Below are positions 1 through 9,171 of a stretch of DNA of 64,000 bases, one piece after another (position 1 is the first letter of the stretch; every line of letters starts with the position of its first letter). Below the pieces are notes generated by a model that worked only from the letters and a program-made list of their open reading frames with translations, ran no database searches and was not told the DNA's origin. Position numbers and translations under genes: made by a program. Origin of the DNA: Stackebrandtia endophytica (lineage in GTDB: Bacteria; Actinomycetota; Actinomycetes; Mycobacteriales; Micromonosporaceae); contig NZ_VFOW01000001.1 in assembly GCF_006716355.1 (NCBI RefSeq), positions 5,084,001 through 5,148,000 on the forward strand. The letters are read 5' to 3'.

Positions 1-282
1 CTGTTGCGGGCGTATCGGATCGGTGGCGGGTTCCGGAGTGGGCGACTGCGGTGCCGATTCCAAGCCACCGGCGAAATCCGGGTGATCGGGGTTGGGCTCC
101 CCGCACGCTTCGCAGAATCGACTGTTGCTCTGCGTCGTGTCACACTGCCGACAACTCCACGATCGGGGTGCCGGTGGCGCGGCCGACGCCGCTGTGGCGG
201 GCGCCCCGGTTACCCGGGCGCCGCATTCCTCGCAATAGTCCAGTCCCTCCTCGACCTCGTGGCCGTTGGGACAGGTGTTCAT
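1..282 (-). CDS. Zinc-ribbon protein, 3' part outside window
   Basis: The reading frame starts at the ATG at 282 and runs off the left edge; 94 codons are visible. The first 60 residues hold two short zinc ribbons, one ending in YCEECG and a second of the CRQC...FCEACGEP type. A Pro/Ala-rich linker follows. The start overlaps the stop of the VWA gene by one base (TAATG), so this is the last visible gene of the pknG operon. In related operons a zinc ribbon plus linker often precedes an FHA or other signalling domain. That would suit a kinase/phosphatase operon, but the domain itself lies outside the window, so the function is open. Confidence 0.75.
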   Translation of the reverse strand, partial: MNTCPNGHEVEEGLDYCEECGARVTGAPATAASAAPPAPRSWSCRQCDTTQSNSRFCEACGEPNPDHPDFAGGLESAPQSPTPEPATDPIRPQQ

Positions 283-1577
283 TACTCACCCCCACTGTCA
301 GGATTTCGTCGCACCGTGATCGTCTTGACCGACTCCACATCGGCCATTTCGAGGTCGACGCTTTTGACCTGTTGCCTCATATGGACTCGCCCGGTGTCGA
401 CGTCGACGTCGACCACCTTTGCCAGCAGCCGTGCGGTCCGTTCGTTCCCCGATTCGGTGGCCAGCTGCATGGCCCGTCCCAGCCGTTCGGTTGCCACATG
501 GTTGTCGCCGGCCTTCGCGGCGGCCACACCCTCCTGAATCGCCGAGGCCAACTCGGCCTGTCCGGTGTAGTGGGCGACCTTCGGGTTGAGCTTGGTCGAC
601 AACATGGTGTCGCCGGACCATCGTGCGGTGACCATGCTGCGGGCCAGCTCGGTACTGCCCGACAGGACGCTGATGTGGGCGGCCAACCGGTCGTCGTTCT
701 CCTGGATCGGGGGAACGTCGACCCGGACGTGGAATTCACGGCTCTCGGCTCCCCAGGCCCCGGTCGGGTAGTCGCCGGTCTTGTCGTCGAGTTCGGTGCG
801 CCGCGCGGTCAGATCCACGATGCTGGGGTTCATCTGCTTGATGAACCGGATGGTGTTGCGAGCCGGTGTGAAGACCCGCATGGTCAGGTCCCCGACGGTC
901 TTCTTGGCGGCCTCCCCTGCGATCTTGGTGAATCCGTCGGACCACTCCGATTCCTCCGGCAATCCGGAGGCGGTACCCAACAGCCGGTCGGCGATCAACC
1001 GGATCTCGTTGCCGTGCCAGTCGTCGCCGATGCCGCACGCGTCGCAGATGAACCCGCCCTGGCACTCGTCCAGGACGGCGGTCAACGTCTCCCGGGATTC
1101 GTGCTGGTTGAAACCGTCGGTCAGCAGCAGTCCGTGTCGGACCTCCGCCGGTGAACCGGTGAGCACCTTGTGCGCGAGTTTGATCCAGGAGCTCATCGCG
1201 GTGCCACCGCCGGCGTGCAGCCGGTCGACGGCACGTGAGGCCTCGGCGCGGGTCTGCGGGTCGGCCACTGCGGTCGTCTCCGCGGCGGGGTAGACCATGA
1301 GGGCGATCGCGGCACCGGAGACCACCGCGAACCGGGTACCGTCGGGCAGGTTCTGGATCACGGCGCGAGTGGCGCGCTTGGCTTCGGCGATGCGCGAGCC
1401 CATCATCGATCCGGAGCAGTCGACCATGATGACCTGGGCCAAGCCGGTGTCGGTGACTCGACTGGGCGGGGTGGCGTTCTCGCTGGAGGTGATGGTGACG
1501 ATCGCGTCGACGGTGGTGTCGCCGACTCCCATGAATTCGTTGTGGTCGACGTCGATCCGGAAACCGGTGTCGGTCAT
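282..1577 (-). CDS. von Willebrand factor A (VWA) domain protein
   Basis: The product is 431 aa. A VWA fold begins near residue 45, with the metal-ion-dependent adhesion motif DCSGSM at about residues 53-58 (DxSxS). No signal peptide or membrane segment is visible, so the protein should be cytoplasmic. Longer open frames exist upstream but run into the phosphatase gene. The ATG at 1577 overlaps the phosphatase stop as ATGA, which fixes the start. Its place between a PP2C phosphatase, PknG and zinc-ribbon proteins suggests a divalent-cation-dependent adaptor or a phosphorylation target in the same signalling system. That role is inferred from context. Confidence 0.85.
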   Translation of the reverse strand: MTDTGFRIDVDHNEFMGVGDTTVDAIVTITSSENATPPSRVTDTGLAQVIMVDCSGSMMGSRIAEAKRATRAVIQNLPDGTRFAVVSGAAIALMVYPAAETTAVADPQTRAEASRAVDRLHAGGGTAMSSWIKLAHKVLTGSPAEVRHGLLLTDGFNQHESRETLTAVLDECQGGFICDACGIGDDWHGNEIRLIADRLLGTASGLPEESEWSDGFTKIAGEAAKKTVGDLTMRVFTPARNTIRFIKQMNPSIVDLTARRTELDDKTGDYPTGAWGAESREFHVRVDVPPIQENDDRLAAHISVLSGSTELARSMVTARWSGDTMLSTKLNPKVAHYTGQAELASAIQEGVAAAKAGDNHVATERLGRAMQLATESGNERTARLLAKVVDVDVDTGRVHMRQQVKSVDLEMADVESVKTITVRRNPDSGGE

Positions 1578-2575
1578 GGGGACGGAACCTCCTGAGCGGT
1601 TGAGGGGAAGCGCGCGACGATGACGCTGATGTTGTCGCGGCCGCCGCAGCGGCGGGCCCAGTCGGTCAGCGACGACGCGATCCGGGTGCACGACGCGGTC
1701 TCGTCGATCAGTTGCGCGAGGTGGTCGTCGGATTCGAGATAGCCGGACAGCCCGTCGCTGCACACGACGAGGAGTCCGGGCTGCTCGGGTAGGACGGTGC
1801 GGGTGTTGGGCTCCAGCTTCGGTGCGTCGGAGCCCAACCAGGCCAACAACGCGTTGGCGTACGGGGTGCGGTAGCGCTCGTCGTCGGCGGGTACGCCCAT
1901 GGCGGCGAGTCGTCCGGTGTGGCTGTCGTCCACCGTGAGGCAGTAGCCCCGGTCCGGGGTCACCCAGTACGCACGGCTGTCACCGATCCAGGTCAGGTGG
2001 ATGCCGCGTGCGTCGAGGATTGCACTGACGTAGGTGCAGCTGGGTGGATTGTCGGGGTGACGGACACCGGCGTCGGAGGCGGCCTGTCCGGCGGCGGTCA
2101 CGGCGGCCAGCGCGGCCTGGTCGACGGGTTGTCCGTCGGTGAGGGCGGCGAGGGTTTCGGCGATCCCGGCCTCGGCGGCGGCCAGCGCGGCCAACTCACC
2201 GAAGGTGGAGGAGGAGACCCCGTCGCAGACGACCCCGGTGATGATGTCGTCGTACCGGCCGATGGCCATCGCGTCCTGGTTGTAGTGGTGCCGTTTCCCG
2301 AAGTCGGTGGCCGCGCCGATGGCGGACAGGTCCAGTTCGGTGCGGTCGCTGGTACGGGTCTGGCGTTTGCCGCAGCCACCGCAGTAACCGTGGGTGTCTA
2401 TATTGGTGCTTCCGCATTCGGCGCACGGTGTCTCCGGAGCCGCCGACGACAACCAGTGACCGGCGGCCGATGCCGGAGCGTGCAGGTCGGCACCGCAGGC
2501 CTCGCAACCGAGGTGGCTGGGGTCGGCGGGTTCTCCGCATACCGGGCACTGCAGCGAGTCGGTCTTGGTCGTCAT
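1574..2575 (-). CDS. PP2C-family Ser/Thr protein phosphatase with N-terminal zinc ribbons
   Basis: The product is 333 aa. Residues 1-72 carry two zinc ribbons (CPVCGEP...CEACGAD and CAECGST...YCGGCGK). The rest is a PP2C domain with the expected metal-binding landmarks: NQDA near 99-102, CDGV near 117-120, GDSRAYW, CSDGLSG and GGRDNIS. The domain is expected to remove phosphate from Ser/Thr of protein targets using two Mn/Mg ions. The start overlaps the pknG stop by 4 bp (ATGA). It is therefore the natural candidate to counteract PknG or dephosphorylate PknG substrates. The zinc ribbons resemble those at the PknG N-terminus and in the gene at the left edge. Confidence 0.93.
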   Translation of the reverse strand: MTTKTDSLQCPVCGEPADPSHLGCEACGADLHAPASAAGHWLSSAAPETPCAECGSTNIDTHGYCGGCGKRQTRTSDRTELDLSAIGAATDFGKRHHYNQDAMAIGRYDDIITGVVCDGVSSSTFGELAALAAAEAGIAETLAALTDGQPVDQAALAAVTAAGQAASDAGVRHPDNPPSCTYVSAILDARGIHLTWIGDSRAYWVTPDRGYCLTVDDSHTGRLAAMGVPADDERYRTPYANALLAWLGSDAPKLEPNTRTVLPEQPGLLVVCSDGLSGYLESDDHLAQLIDETASCTRIASSLTDWARRCGGRDNISVIVARFPSTAQEVPSP

Positions 2576-5013
2576 GTCACCGTCCAGGGTCGGATGTCGT
2601 TGGCTTGGTCGATGTAGGCGATGCGTTCGGCCTGTCCCGGGGTGGTTCGCGCCAGTTCGCGGTAGGTCTGTTCCAGCCCCAGCCGCAGTGACTTCTCCTC
2701 CAACTCGTGTTTGAGCACCGTCGCACCCGGCTGAGGGCCGTCGGTGCTGACCCGATTCAGACAGGCCAGCAGAATACGCGCGGCGAAAAGGTGTCGACGG
2801 TCTGCGGGCAGGTCCAGTCGGGTGATGCGGGCGGCGGCGTCGCGCAGCATGTCGATGTGCGCGGCGGCGCCGGGCGCCAACAGCAGGGCCACCGCGGTGA
2901 CCTGGGCGGTGGTGAACTGGTTGGAGGAGTGCGGAACCGAGTCCAGCACTTCGATGGCGCGTCCGGTGTTTCCGGTGCGAGCCAACAGCCGTGCCTGCCC
3001 GAACGCCGCCGACAGGTACCGGCGGTCGGTCTGCCAGATCCGGGTGTAGATGCCCAGGGCAGTGGACACGTCGCCGGACAGTTCGCAGGAGGCGGCCAGT
3101 CCCAGGGTCGGTGCGATCTCACCGGGCAGGTGGCTGTAGAGCCAATCGAAGGCACCGCGTGCGTCGGCGTAGCGCTCCTGAAGCAGCGCGATGACGCCGC
3201 GCCACCAGGTGATTCGCCAGTCGGCGGTTCCCTCCTTGGTGCCCGCGTACTGGTCGAGGTTCATGGCCGCCGCACGCAGGTTGCCGTAGGCGAGGTTGGT
3301 GCGCACCCGTCGCAGCCGGACCTCCGGGCTCTCCGAAGGTGCGTTCTTCAACGCGTGCAACAGTTCGAGCGGGTCGGTCGCCGACAGCGTGGCGAGGAAC
3401 CCGGCGTTGGCGTCGTCGCCGTCGACCAGCGGAATCGGCAACGCGTTGGCGATGTCGGGTCCGTTGAGTTCGTTGAAGGCGCCGGTGGAGGCCGCCGGAA
3501 CCCCGAAGGTGCGTTGCTCGGGGGTGAACATCACCGAGGTGGTGCCCTGCGGTTGTTGCGACTCGACGGACAGGACTTCCTGTTTGACGCCGATCAGCTG
3601 TTCCCGCATCTCCTCGGCGGTGGGGAATCGTTGCGCCGGTGCCGGATGGGTGGCGCGGGCCAGGAACCGGTGGAATGACTCGTATCGGGCCAACAGCGGT
3701 TCGTTGTGCGGGCTGGGCAGCTGGTTGCGGAACTCGGTGCTGAACCCGTGGAACTCGAACGCCAGAACCGCCATCGACCGTGCCACGGTGTACAGGTCGG
3801 AGGTGATCGACGGTCCGTGGTTGATGATCTCGTCGTCGCTGACGGCGTAACCGGGGGTGCCGAAGACCGCCGACTCGGTGTCGTCGATGCGGCGTACCGC
3901 TCCCAGGTCGATGAGTTTCAGCCAGGATTCGACGTGGATGATGTTGTCGGGTTTGAAGTCGCAGTACAGCAGGCCCTGTTGGTGGAGGTAGCCCATCGCG
4001 GGGAGGATCTCGGCGGCGTAGGTCAAAACCTGCGACAGCGGCATCGGTGCGGGGCTGCCGGTCTCGTCGGTGGCGGCGCGGCGCAGGTCGCGGAGCGATC
4101 GGCCGGGCACGTACTCCATGACGATGTAGTTGAGCGGCTCGTTGGTGCGGGGATCGGGGTGCCGCACGAAGTCGTAGATCTGGACGATGTTGGGGTGGTC
4201 CAACGCCGCCAGGAATCGGCGTTCGGCGATGGCGGCTTCGATCGCGTCGGGGTCGCTGGTGTCGATGAGGCCCTTGAGGACCACCCAACGTTCGGCGACG
4301 TCGTCACCGATGTTCTGGTCCCGCGCCAGGTAGATCCAGCCCAGACCGCCGTGTGCCATCGCGCCGAGAATCTCGTAGCGCGACACCACCATGTCGCCCG
4401 GTTGCAGACTGGGTGCGAAGGAGAACCGGTTGCGGCAGTGTGGACAGAATCCCTGGACTCTGCCGGGTTGGCCGTCGGGGCCGCGTCGGCCCACCGGCTT
4501 GGAGCATTGTCCACAGTAACGTTTGTGCTCGGGGACCTGCGGGTCTCGCAACACCGCTTCGGAGGGGTTGCGGATCGGGACCGGTGGAATGTCCTTCATC
4601 CCGCCGCCCAGGCGGGAGCGGGTGGTGCTGGTGAACGGTTGGGTCCCGCGCGTGGCCTGGCTGAGTGGCTGGCTGCCGGTCATCGGCAGCCCGGTCGTCG
4701 ACAGGGCGCCACTGGGGACGCTGACGGGGGAGCCGACCGGTTGGCTCATCGGTTGGCCGGCTCGCTGCGGCGGGCTGGGCACCGCCTGCGGCGGGTACGG
4801 CTGGCCCGGGTGCTGCTGCGGTGGCACCGCGCCGGTGGCCGGGCGCTGCTGGGGTGTCACCGGTGCGCCCTGGTATTGGCCGGGGTGTTGCGCGGGTGGG
4901 GACGAAACCTGTGGCGACGGCATCGGCGCCTGACGGTTGCCGCACTCCTCGCAGTACCCTTCGGGCCCATAGCTTCCGGGGCAGCCCGGTCGCGTGCATG
5001 ACGGCTGACTCAT
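2572..5013 (-). CDS. pknG: Serine/threonine protein kinase PknG
   Basis: The product is 813 aa. An N-terminal zinc ribbon (CEECGN at 21-26) is followed by a Pro/Gln-rich linker (30-150). A rubredoxin-like Cys cluster comes next (C167, C170, C190, C193), then a kinase domain at about 210-480 and helical TPR-like repeats to the C-terminus. The ATP lysine lies in VVLKG (K247). The catalytic loop reads YCDFKPDN (D352) and lacks the usual HRD arginine, and the DFG motif is DLG (D369); both are PknG hallmarks. Known PknG proteins phosphorylate the FHA protein GarA/OdhI and so control 2-oxoglutarate and glutamate metabolism. Neighbouring glnH and glnX support the same glutamate-sensing role here. 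ATGA overlaps at both ends couple it to its neighbours. Confidence 0.96.
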   Translation of the reverse strand: MSQPSCTRPGCPGSYGPEGYCEECGNRQAPMPSPQVSSPPAQHPGQYQGAPVTPQQRPATGAVPPQQHPGQPYPPQAVPSPPQRAGQPMSQPVGSPVSVPSGALSTTGLPMTGSQPLSQATRGTQPFTSTTRSRLGGGMKDIPPVPIRNPSEAVLRDPQVPEHKRYCGQCSKPVGRRGPDGQPGRVQGFCPHCRNRFSFAPSLQPGDMVVSRYEILGAMAHGGLGWIYLARDQNIGDDVAERWVVLKGLIDTSDPDAIEAAIAERRFLAALDHPNIVQIYDFVRHPDPRTNEPLNYIVMEYVPGRSLRDLRRAATDETGSPAPMPLSQVLTYAAEILPAMGYLHQQGLLYCDFKPDNIIHVESWLKLIDLGAVRRIDDTESAVFGTPGYAVSDDEIINHGPSITSDLYTVARSMAVLAFEFHGFSTEFRNQLPSPHNEPLLARYESFHRFLARATHPAPAQRFPTAEEMREQLIGVKQEVLSVESQQPQGTTSVMFTPEQRTFGVPAASTGAFNELNGPDIANALPIPLVDGDDANAGFLATLSATDPLELLHALKNAPSESPEVRLRRVRTNLAYGNLRAAAMNLDQYAGTKEGTADWRITWWRGVIALLQERYADARGAFDWLYSHLPGEIAPTLGLAASCELSGDVSTALGIYTRIWQTDRRYLSAAFGQARLLARTGNTGRAIEVLDSVPHSSNQFTTAQVTAVALLLAPGAAAHIDMLRDAAARITRLDLPADRRHLFAARILLACLNRVSTDGPQPGATVLKHELEEKSLRLGLEQTYRELARTTPGQAERIAYIDQANDIRPWTVT

Positions 5014-6158
5014 CGAGAGTCCTCCCTTGTGGATGCCGTGGTGATGGTTTCCTGGAACGTCGACAGCGCCCGCGTGGCCGCGGGCAGGTCACAGGGGGCC
5101 AGTTGGAGCAGATGCCGGGCGAGGCCCAACGCCTGCTCCACCTCGGTGGTCTCGATGACTCCCAGTCGCGCCGCCTTGCGGGCGTAGGCGGCGAACCGGC
5201 CGCGAAGCTCCGAACGCCGATCCAACAGAGTCTGTGCGGTCACCGCCAGATCGCGGCTGGCCCGCAGTGCCTGCGTCGTCTCGGTTTTCAACTGATCCAA
5301 TTGTTGCAGCAGAATGTGCCAGTTCTGATTGACGGCCAAGTCCTGCGCGGCCGTCACCCGGTCCGACAGGGCGGCGGCCTGGGGGTGAAGCTGCCGGGGG
5401 ACCGGGTTGGCGATCTTCGACGCCGCCAGTGCGCAGGTGTCCATCGTGGTGCGTTCGGCCTCGGCCAGTTCGGTGACCAGCCCGCGCAGTTCGGCAAGCC
5501 GTTCCGGGTGGTCGACGCGAATGCGCTCCAACCGCCCGATGGAGTCGGCGAAGATCGCCAGGTCACCTCGCAACGACTGAAGGTCGTCCCCGGTGGACCC
5601 CAACGGGTCGTTCAACATCGCGTTGACGACCGGGCGAATGCGGTCGCGCAACCGGACCAGTTCGTGGTTCTCCGCCATGCCGTGTTCGGCGGCGGACAAC
5701 TCCACCGCGCCCAGCATCGAAGTCACCTCCGCGACCTGATCGGCGATCTTCCCACACGCGGTGTCGAGCTCCTGGGTATCGGACAGCAGTGTGGTGGTCT
5801 GCTCGTGCAGTCCGTCCGCCAACTCCTCCAACCCGATCGTGCTGGCGCCGGCGCGATTCCCGTATCGAATCGGCAGACCCGCCGAGTCCAGCGCGATCCT
5901 GGTCGCCAGCAGCGGTTGCAGCGCCTCGGGGTCGGTCTGCTCCGACAGTTTGTCGCACCAGTGCCGCAGTTCGTTGAACCGCGCCCATGTCTGATCGCTG
6001 CGAGTCTGTAGGTCCCGCGCGACATCCAGGGTCGTTCCGGACACCGAACGTCCACTGGCCCAACGCATACCGGGATGATCGGCCAAGGTGTACATGGTCG
6101 TGGCGATGCGTTGGCAGCGTGCGATCAGGTTGCTCGCGCGGTGCTGAGGCCCCGACAT
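5010..6158 (-). CDS. Helical/coiled-coil protein of the pknG operon
   Basis: The product is 382 aa, almost entirely helical and rich in Ala, Leu, Arg and Glu, with long heptad-like stretches and no membrane segment. I do not recognise a named family. The start at 6158 lies one base after the glnH stop, and the stop overlaps the pknG start as ATGA. A longer frame to 6251 would overlap glnH and is not needed. Its position between the extracytoplasmic sensor (GlnX/GlnH) and the kinase makes a scaffold linking GlnX to PknG plausible. That is inference from position only. Confidence 0.82.
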   Translation of the reverse strand: MSGPQHRASNLIARCQRIATTMYTLADHPGMRWASGRSVSGTTLDVARDLQTRSDQTWARFNELRHWCDKLSEQTDPEALQPLLATRIALDSAGLPIRYGNRAGASTIGLEELADGLHEQTTTLLSDTQELDTACGKIADQVAEVTSMLGAVELSAAEHGMAENHELVRLRDRIRPVVNAMLNDPLGSTGDDLQSLRGDLAIFADSIGRLERIRVDHPERLAELRGLVTELAEAERTTMDTCALAASKIANPVPRQLHPQAAALSDRVTAAQDLAVNQNWHILLQQLDQLKTETTQALRASRDLAVTAQTLLDRRSELRGRFAAYARKAARLGVIETTEVEQALGLARHLLQLAPCDLPAATRALSTFQETITTASTREDSR

Positions 6159-6159
6159 G

Positions 6160-7125
6160 TCAGTCGTCCCGGTACTTGGCTTTTGGCGCGGAAGCCTCAC
6201 CCAGATACGGTTCGAGGGTCGCCTTGTAGATCTCGTCCCAGGTCCCGTCATCGCGAATCCGCTCCAGGGTCGCGTTGACGTAACGGATCAGATCGGTGTG
6301 CTCCTTGTTCGCGGCGACCCCGTACGGTTCGTCGGAGATACGCTCACCGATGACCTTGGTGTTCGGGTCCTGCGCGGCCATTCCGGCCAGAATCACGTCA
6401 TCGGTCGACATTCCGGCGACCTTGCCCTGCTGCAGCAGGATCATGCAGTCGGCCCAGTCACGCACCGACACCGGATTGGCGCCCAACTCCTGCTCGATAC
6501 GCAACAGCGACGTGCTGCCCTCGGCCGAGCAGACCTTCTGACCGGCCAGGTCGGCCGGATTATCGGAGGCGTCGGCGGGCACCAGCACCTTCTGGCCGGC
6601 TCGGTAGTACTCGGTGGAGAACGCGACGTTCTGCCACCGTGCACAGTTGATGGTCATCGACCGCACCACCAGGTCGACGTCCTCGTCAGCCAGCGCCGGT
6701 TCACGCTCGGCCGAACTCATCGCCTTGAACTGGATGGCATCCTCGTCACCGAACAGGTCCAGGGCGATCTGGCGGGCGATGCGGATGTCGAACCCGTCCA
6801 TCTTGCCGGTGAGCGGATCGCGGTAACCCAACAGGTAGGTGGTCTGGTCGACGCCGACGATGAGGCGGCCACGATCCAGGATGTCCTGAATCTCTCGGCT
6901 GCCGGTGCTGTCGCTGGCCTCATAACTGGCCAACGGGTCGCACGAATCGTCGACGCTGGTCTCCTCGGGAACCTCGGCCGGGTCGGCGACACCCTGCGGG
7001 GTGAACGCGATCTCGGGGGGATCGATCTTGTCGGGTGGGGCGGCGGCGCCACACCCGGCCAACAGTCCCGCCACCACGAGGAGGACCGGGATACCCAGGC
7101 GCTTGGTCAGTGTCGAGTTGGTCAT
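6160..7125 (-). CDS. glnH: GlnH-type amino-acid-binding lipoprotein
   Basis: The product is 321 aa. It has a lipoprotein signal peptide with lipobox LLAGC (Cys25), so it should be anchored outside the membrane. From about residue 80 it is a type 3 periplasmic-binding-protein domain for polar amino acids (GRLIVGVDQTTYLLGY, DGFDIRIARQIALDLFG, GQKVCSAEGST). In mycobacteria GlnH binds Asp/Glu/Gln and signals through GlnX to PknG rather than serving only transport. No ABC permease or ATPase lies nearby, which fits a sensory role. Its start overlaps the glnX stop (ATGA). Confidence 0.93.
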   Translation of the reverse strand: MTNSTLTKRLGIPVLLVVAGLLAGCGAAAPPDKIDPPEIAFTPQGVADPAEVPEETSVDDSCDPLASYEASDSTGSREIQDILDRGRLIVGVDQTTYLLGYRDPLTGKMDGFDIRIARQIALDLFGDEDAIQFKAMSSAEREPALADEDVDLVVRSMTINCARWQNVAFSTEYYRAGQKVLVPADASDNPADLAGQKVCSAEGSTSLLRIEQELGANPVSVRDWADCMILLQQGKVAGMSTDDVILAGMAAQDPNTKVIGERISDEPYGVAANKEHTDLIRYVNATLERIRDDGTWDEIYKATLEPYLGEASAPKAKYRDD

Positions 7126-8507
7126 CGATACTCCGAGATGCGTCGTTGGACGCCCACCGCGGCGGCGAACATCCCGGTAACGGTCAACGCGGCGAAACCG
7201 ACCCCGGTCAGGCCGAGTGCATTGCCGGCCGCGACGGTCTCATCGTTGAATTTCTGGGCGGCCAGTTCATTGGCCTGTGTCAACGCGGCGTTCAACCGGT
7301 CGAAGGCCTCACCGGCTTGGCCGGAATCGCGTCCCACCGCGGAGGCCACCGCCTGGGCGTACTCGCCGTTGTCGTCCAGTTGCCGCAGCGTGACGTGCGC
7401 GCTCTGCCAGTCCTGGGCGGCCGACATGGCGTCCTCCACGAACGCCTTCAACTGGGGATCCTCGTAGCGGACCGCCATCTCACCCAACAGACCACTCTCG
7501 TGGTCCTCACCGATGAGATTGGTCATGATCGTTGCGAACTCGGCTTCGTAGTCGGTGTTGGTGCCCTGTGCGATCAGGGTCATCGCCTCGTTGCTGCGCG
7601 CCTGCTGCGCACCGATGTGCGCGTTCGACAGCGCCTCCAGCGGCTCGGTACCGGTGCGGTGTCCGGCGTCGATATGACTTGACGCGCTGCCCCACGACAC
7701 CAACAGCCAACCGGTCAACGCGATGACCACGACCGTTGCGACGGCCATGCCCGGGTTGACGACCCGTTTGGTGCGGCGACTGAGGTGGTACTGGCTGTAT
7801 CCCAACGCCCCCAAGGCGGTCAGCGCAGCCAAGGTCGCCAGCCAGGGGAACGCGGTGGCCTGACTCTTGGCGTCATAGAGGTCGGAGGTGGCCTCGGCCT
7901 GCAGTTCGTTGATGATGGGGAGCATGTCCTCCCGTACCAGCGCCGAGGCGTTGCGCAGGTAGGCCAACCCCAACGGCAGACCCTGCCGGTGATAGGTGCG
8001 GGCGGTCTCGATCAGTCCGGTGTAGACCGGAAGGGTCGCCGACAACCGCGCCACCATGTCCACCTGTTCGGGGGTGGTGGCCTCGTCGGCCAGCGTGATC
8101 ACGGCGGTGCTGGCACGACTGACACCCGACTCGTAGGCGGTGCTCAGGTCGGTCTCCGATGACATGCCGGGCAGAAACGCCGAAGCGGCGGCCGAATCGG
8201 CATCCGACAACGCCCGATACATTTCGAACGCGGCGATCGCCATCCGTCCACGTTGGCCGGAGGCTTCGTCGATGACGGTTCCCCGATTGAGCGAATCGGT
8301 CAGCGCGATGGCGCCGGCGGTGACGATCAGGATCAACGAAACCGCCAGGTAGGCCGTGAGTCGAGCCGGCGTCGTGCGGGGACGCAGTCGACTCAACGGC
8401 GAACGGGGATCGGCGGGCCTCTGGTGCGGGATCGTGGGCATTGCGGAAGGCGACGGTCCGGTTGCCGGGGCGGCACTTGTGGGCACAGCTGTCACTGCCA
8501 CCTCCAT
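7122..8507 (-). CDS. glnX: GlnX-like transmembrane sensor
   Basis: The product is 461 aa. Four hydrophobic segments are visible: about 60-80 (AYLAVSLILIVTAG), two adjacent ones near 260-310, and one near the C-terminus. Two large helical extracytoplasmic regions lie between the first and second and between the third and fourth. This is the architecture of GlnX, which relays GlnH ligand binding to PknG. It is the first gene of a seven-gene operon. The ATG at 8507 follows AGGGAA by 8 nt; the open frame extends further upstream without a convincing ribosome-binding site. A promoter should lie in 8508-8680, shared with the divergent deaminase gene. Confidence 0.88.
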   Translation of the reverse strand: MEVAVTAVPTSAAPATGPSPSAMPTIPHQRPADPRSPLSRLRPRTTPARLTAYLAVSLILIVTAGAIALTDSLNRGTVIDEASGQRGRMAIAAFEMYRALSDADSAAASAFLPGMSSETDLSTAYESGVSRASTAVITLADEATTPEQVDMVARLSATLPVYTGLIETARTYHRQGLPLGLAYLRNASALVREDMLPIINELQAEATSDLYDAKSQATAFPWLATLAALTALGALGYSQYHLSRRTKRVVNPGMAVATVVVIALTGWLLVSWGSASSHIDAGHRTGTEPLEALSNAHIGAQQARSNEAMTLIAQGTNTDYEAEFATIMTNLIGEDHESGLLGEMAVRYEDPQLKAFVEDAMSAAQDWQSAHVTLRQLDDNGEYAQAVASAVGRDSGQAGEAFDRLNAALTQANELAAQKFNDETVAAGNALGLTGVGFAALTVTGMFAAAVGVQRRISEYR

Positions 8508-8682
8508 GTCATTGATTCCCTGACATGTTAACCACGCGGGCCAACCAGGGTGGTCACCCGCATCGGCGGCAATCGCCGCGATGCCGGTTCTGTCCAACTT
8601 GGTGCGATTCCCGGTTGCCGGTCGGGCTCGACGACGTCCGCGTACCGTGTGGGATCGAAGACCGCGAGAAGTGGAGTGCGAT

Positions 8683-9135
8683 ATGGACGATCTGGGTTGG
8701 TTGCGCACCGCCGTGGAACTCGGGCGGCGTTGTCCACCCTCGGCCACCGCGTTCAGCGTCGGAGCGGTCATCGTCGCCGACGACCAGATCATCGCGGAGG
8801 GGTTCTCCCGGCAAACCGATCCCGCCGACCACGCCGAAGAGGTCGCGCTGCGCCACGCAGCCGGATGGTTCGCCGCGCAACGGGAACAGTCCACACCGGC
8901 CGCCGTGACCATCTACAGCTCGTTGGAGCCGTGCGGGCAGCGGGCCTCCCGCCCGCACACCTGCACCGACCTGATCCTGCAGGCCGGACTGCGTCGTGTC
9001 GTCTTCGCACTGGCGGAGCCGGAGACCTTCGTCCAGCCACGCGGCGCCGCCCTGTTGCGGGCGGCCGGAGTCGAGGTCGTGCACCTTCCCCAGCTGGCCG
9101 ACGAGGTCGCCGACACCAACGCCCACCTGCGTTGA
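8683..9135 (+). CDS. RibD-like/dCMP-type zinc deaminase
   Basis: The product is 150 aa, a single deaminase domain. The zinc site is visible: DHAEE supplies the His ligand and catalytic Glu, and EPCGQRASRPHTC supplies the two Cys ligands. The spacing and the SSLEPC context resemble the deaminase half of RibD (riboflavin pathway). There is no reductase half and no other rib gene nearby, so it may act on another pyrimidine or nucleoside. The ATG at 8683 is preceded by GTGGAG with 6 nt spacing. It is transcribed divergently from glnX. Confidence 0.85.
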   Translation: MDDLGWLRTAVELGRRCPPSATAFSVGAVIVADDQIIAEGFSRQTDPADHAEEVALRHAAGWFAAQREQSTPAAVTIYSSLEPCGQRASRPHTCTDLILQAGLRRVVFALAEPETFVQPRGAALLRAAGVEVVHLPQLADEVADTNAHLR

Positions 9136-9171
9136 CGGTGGCCGCCGTACCGGTGAGACACAATAGTCGGC

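Noticed and set aside
2707-3678. Plus-strand open frames opposite pknG and the VWA gene
   Set aside because: Antisense shadows produced by high GC at third codon positions; the minus-strand frames carry clear domain motifs.
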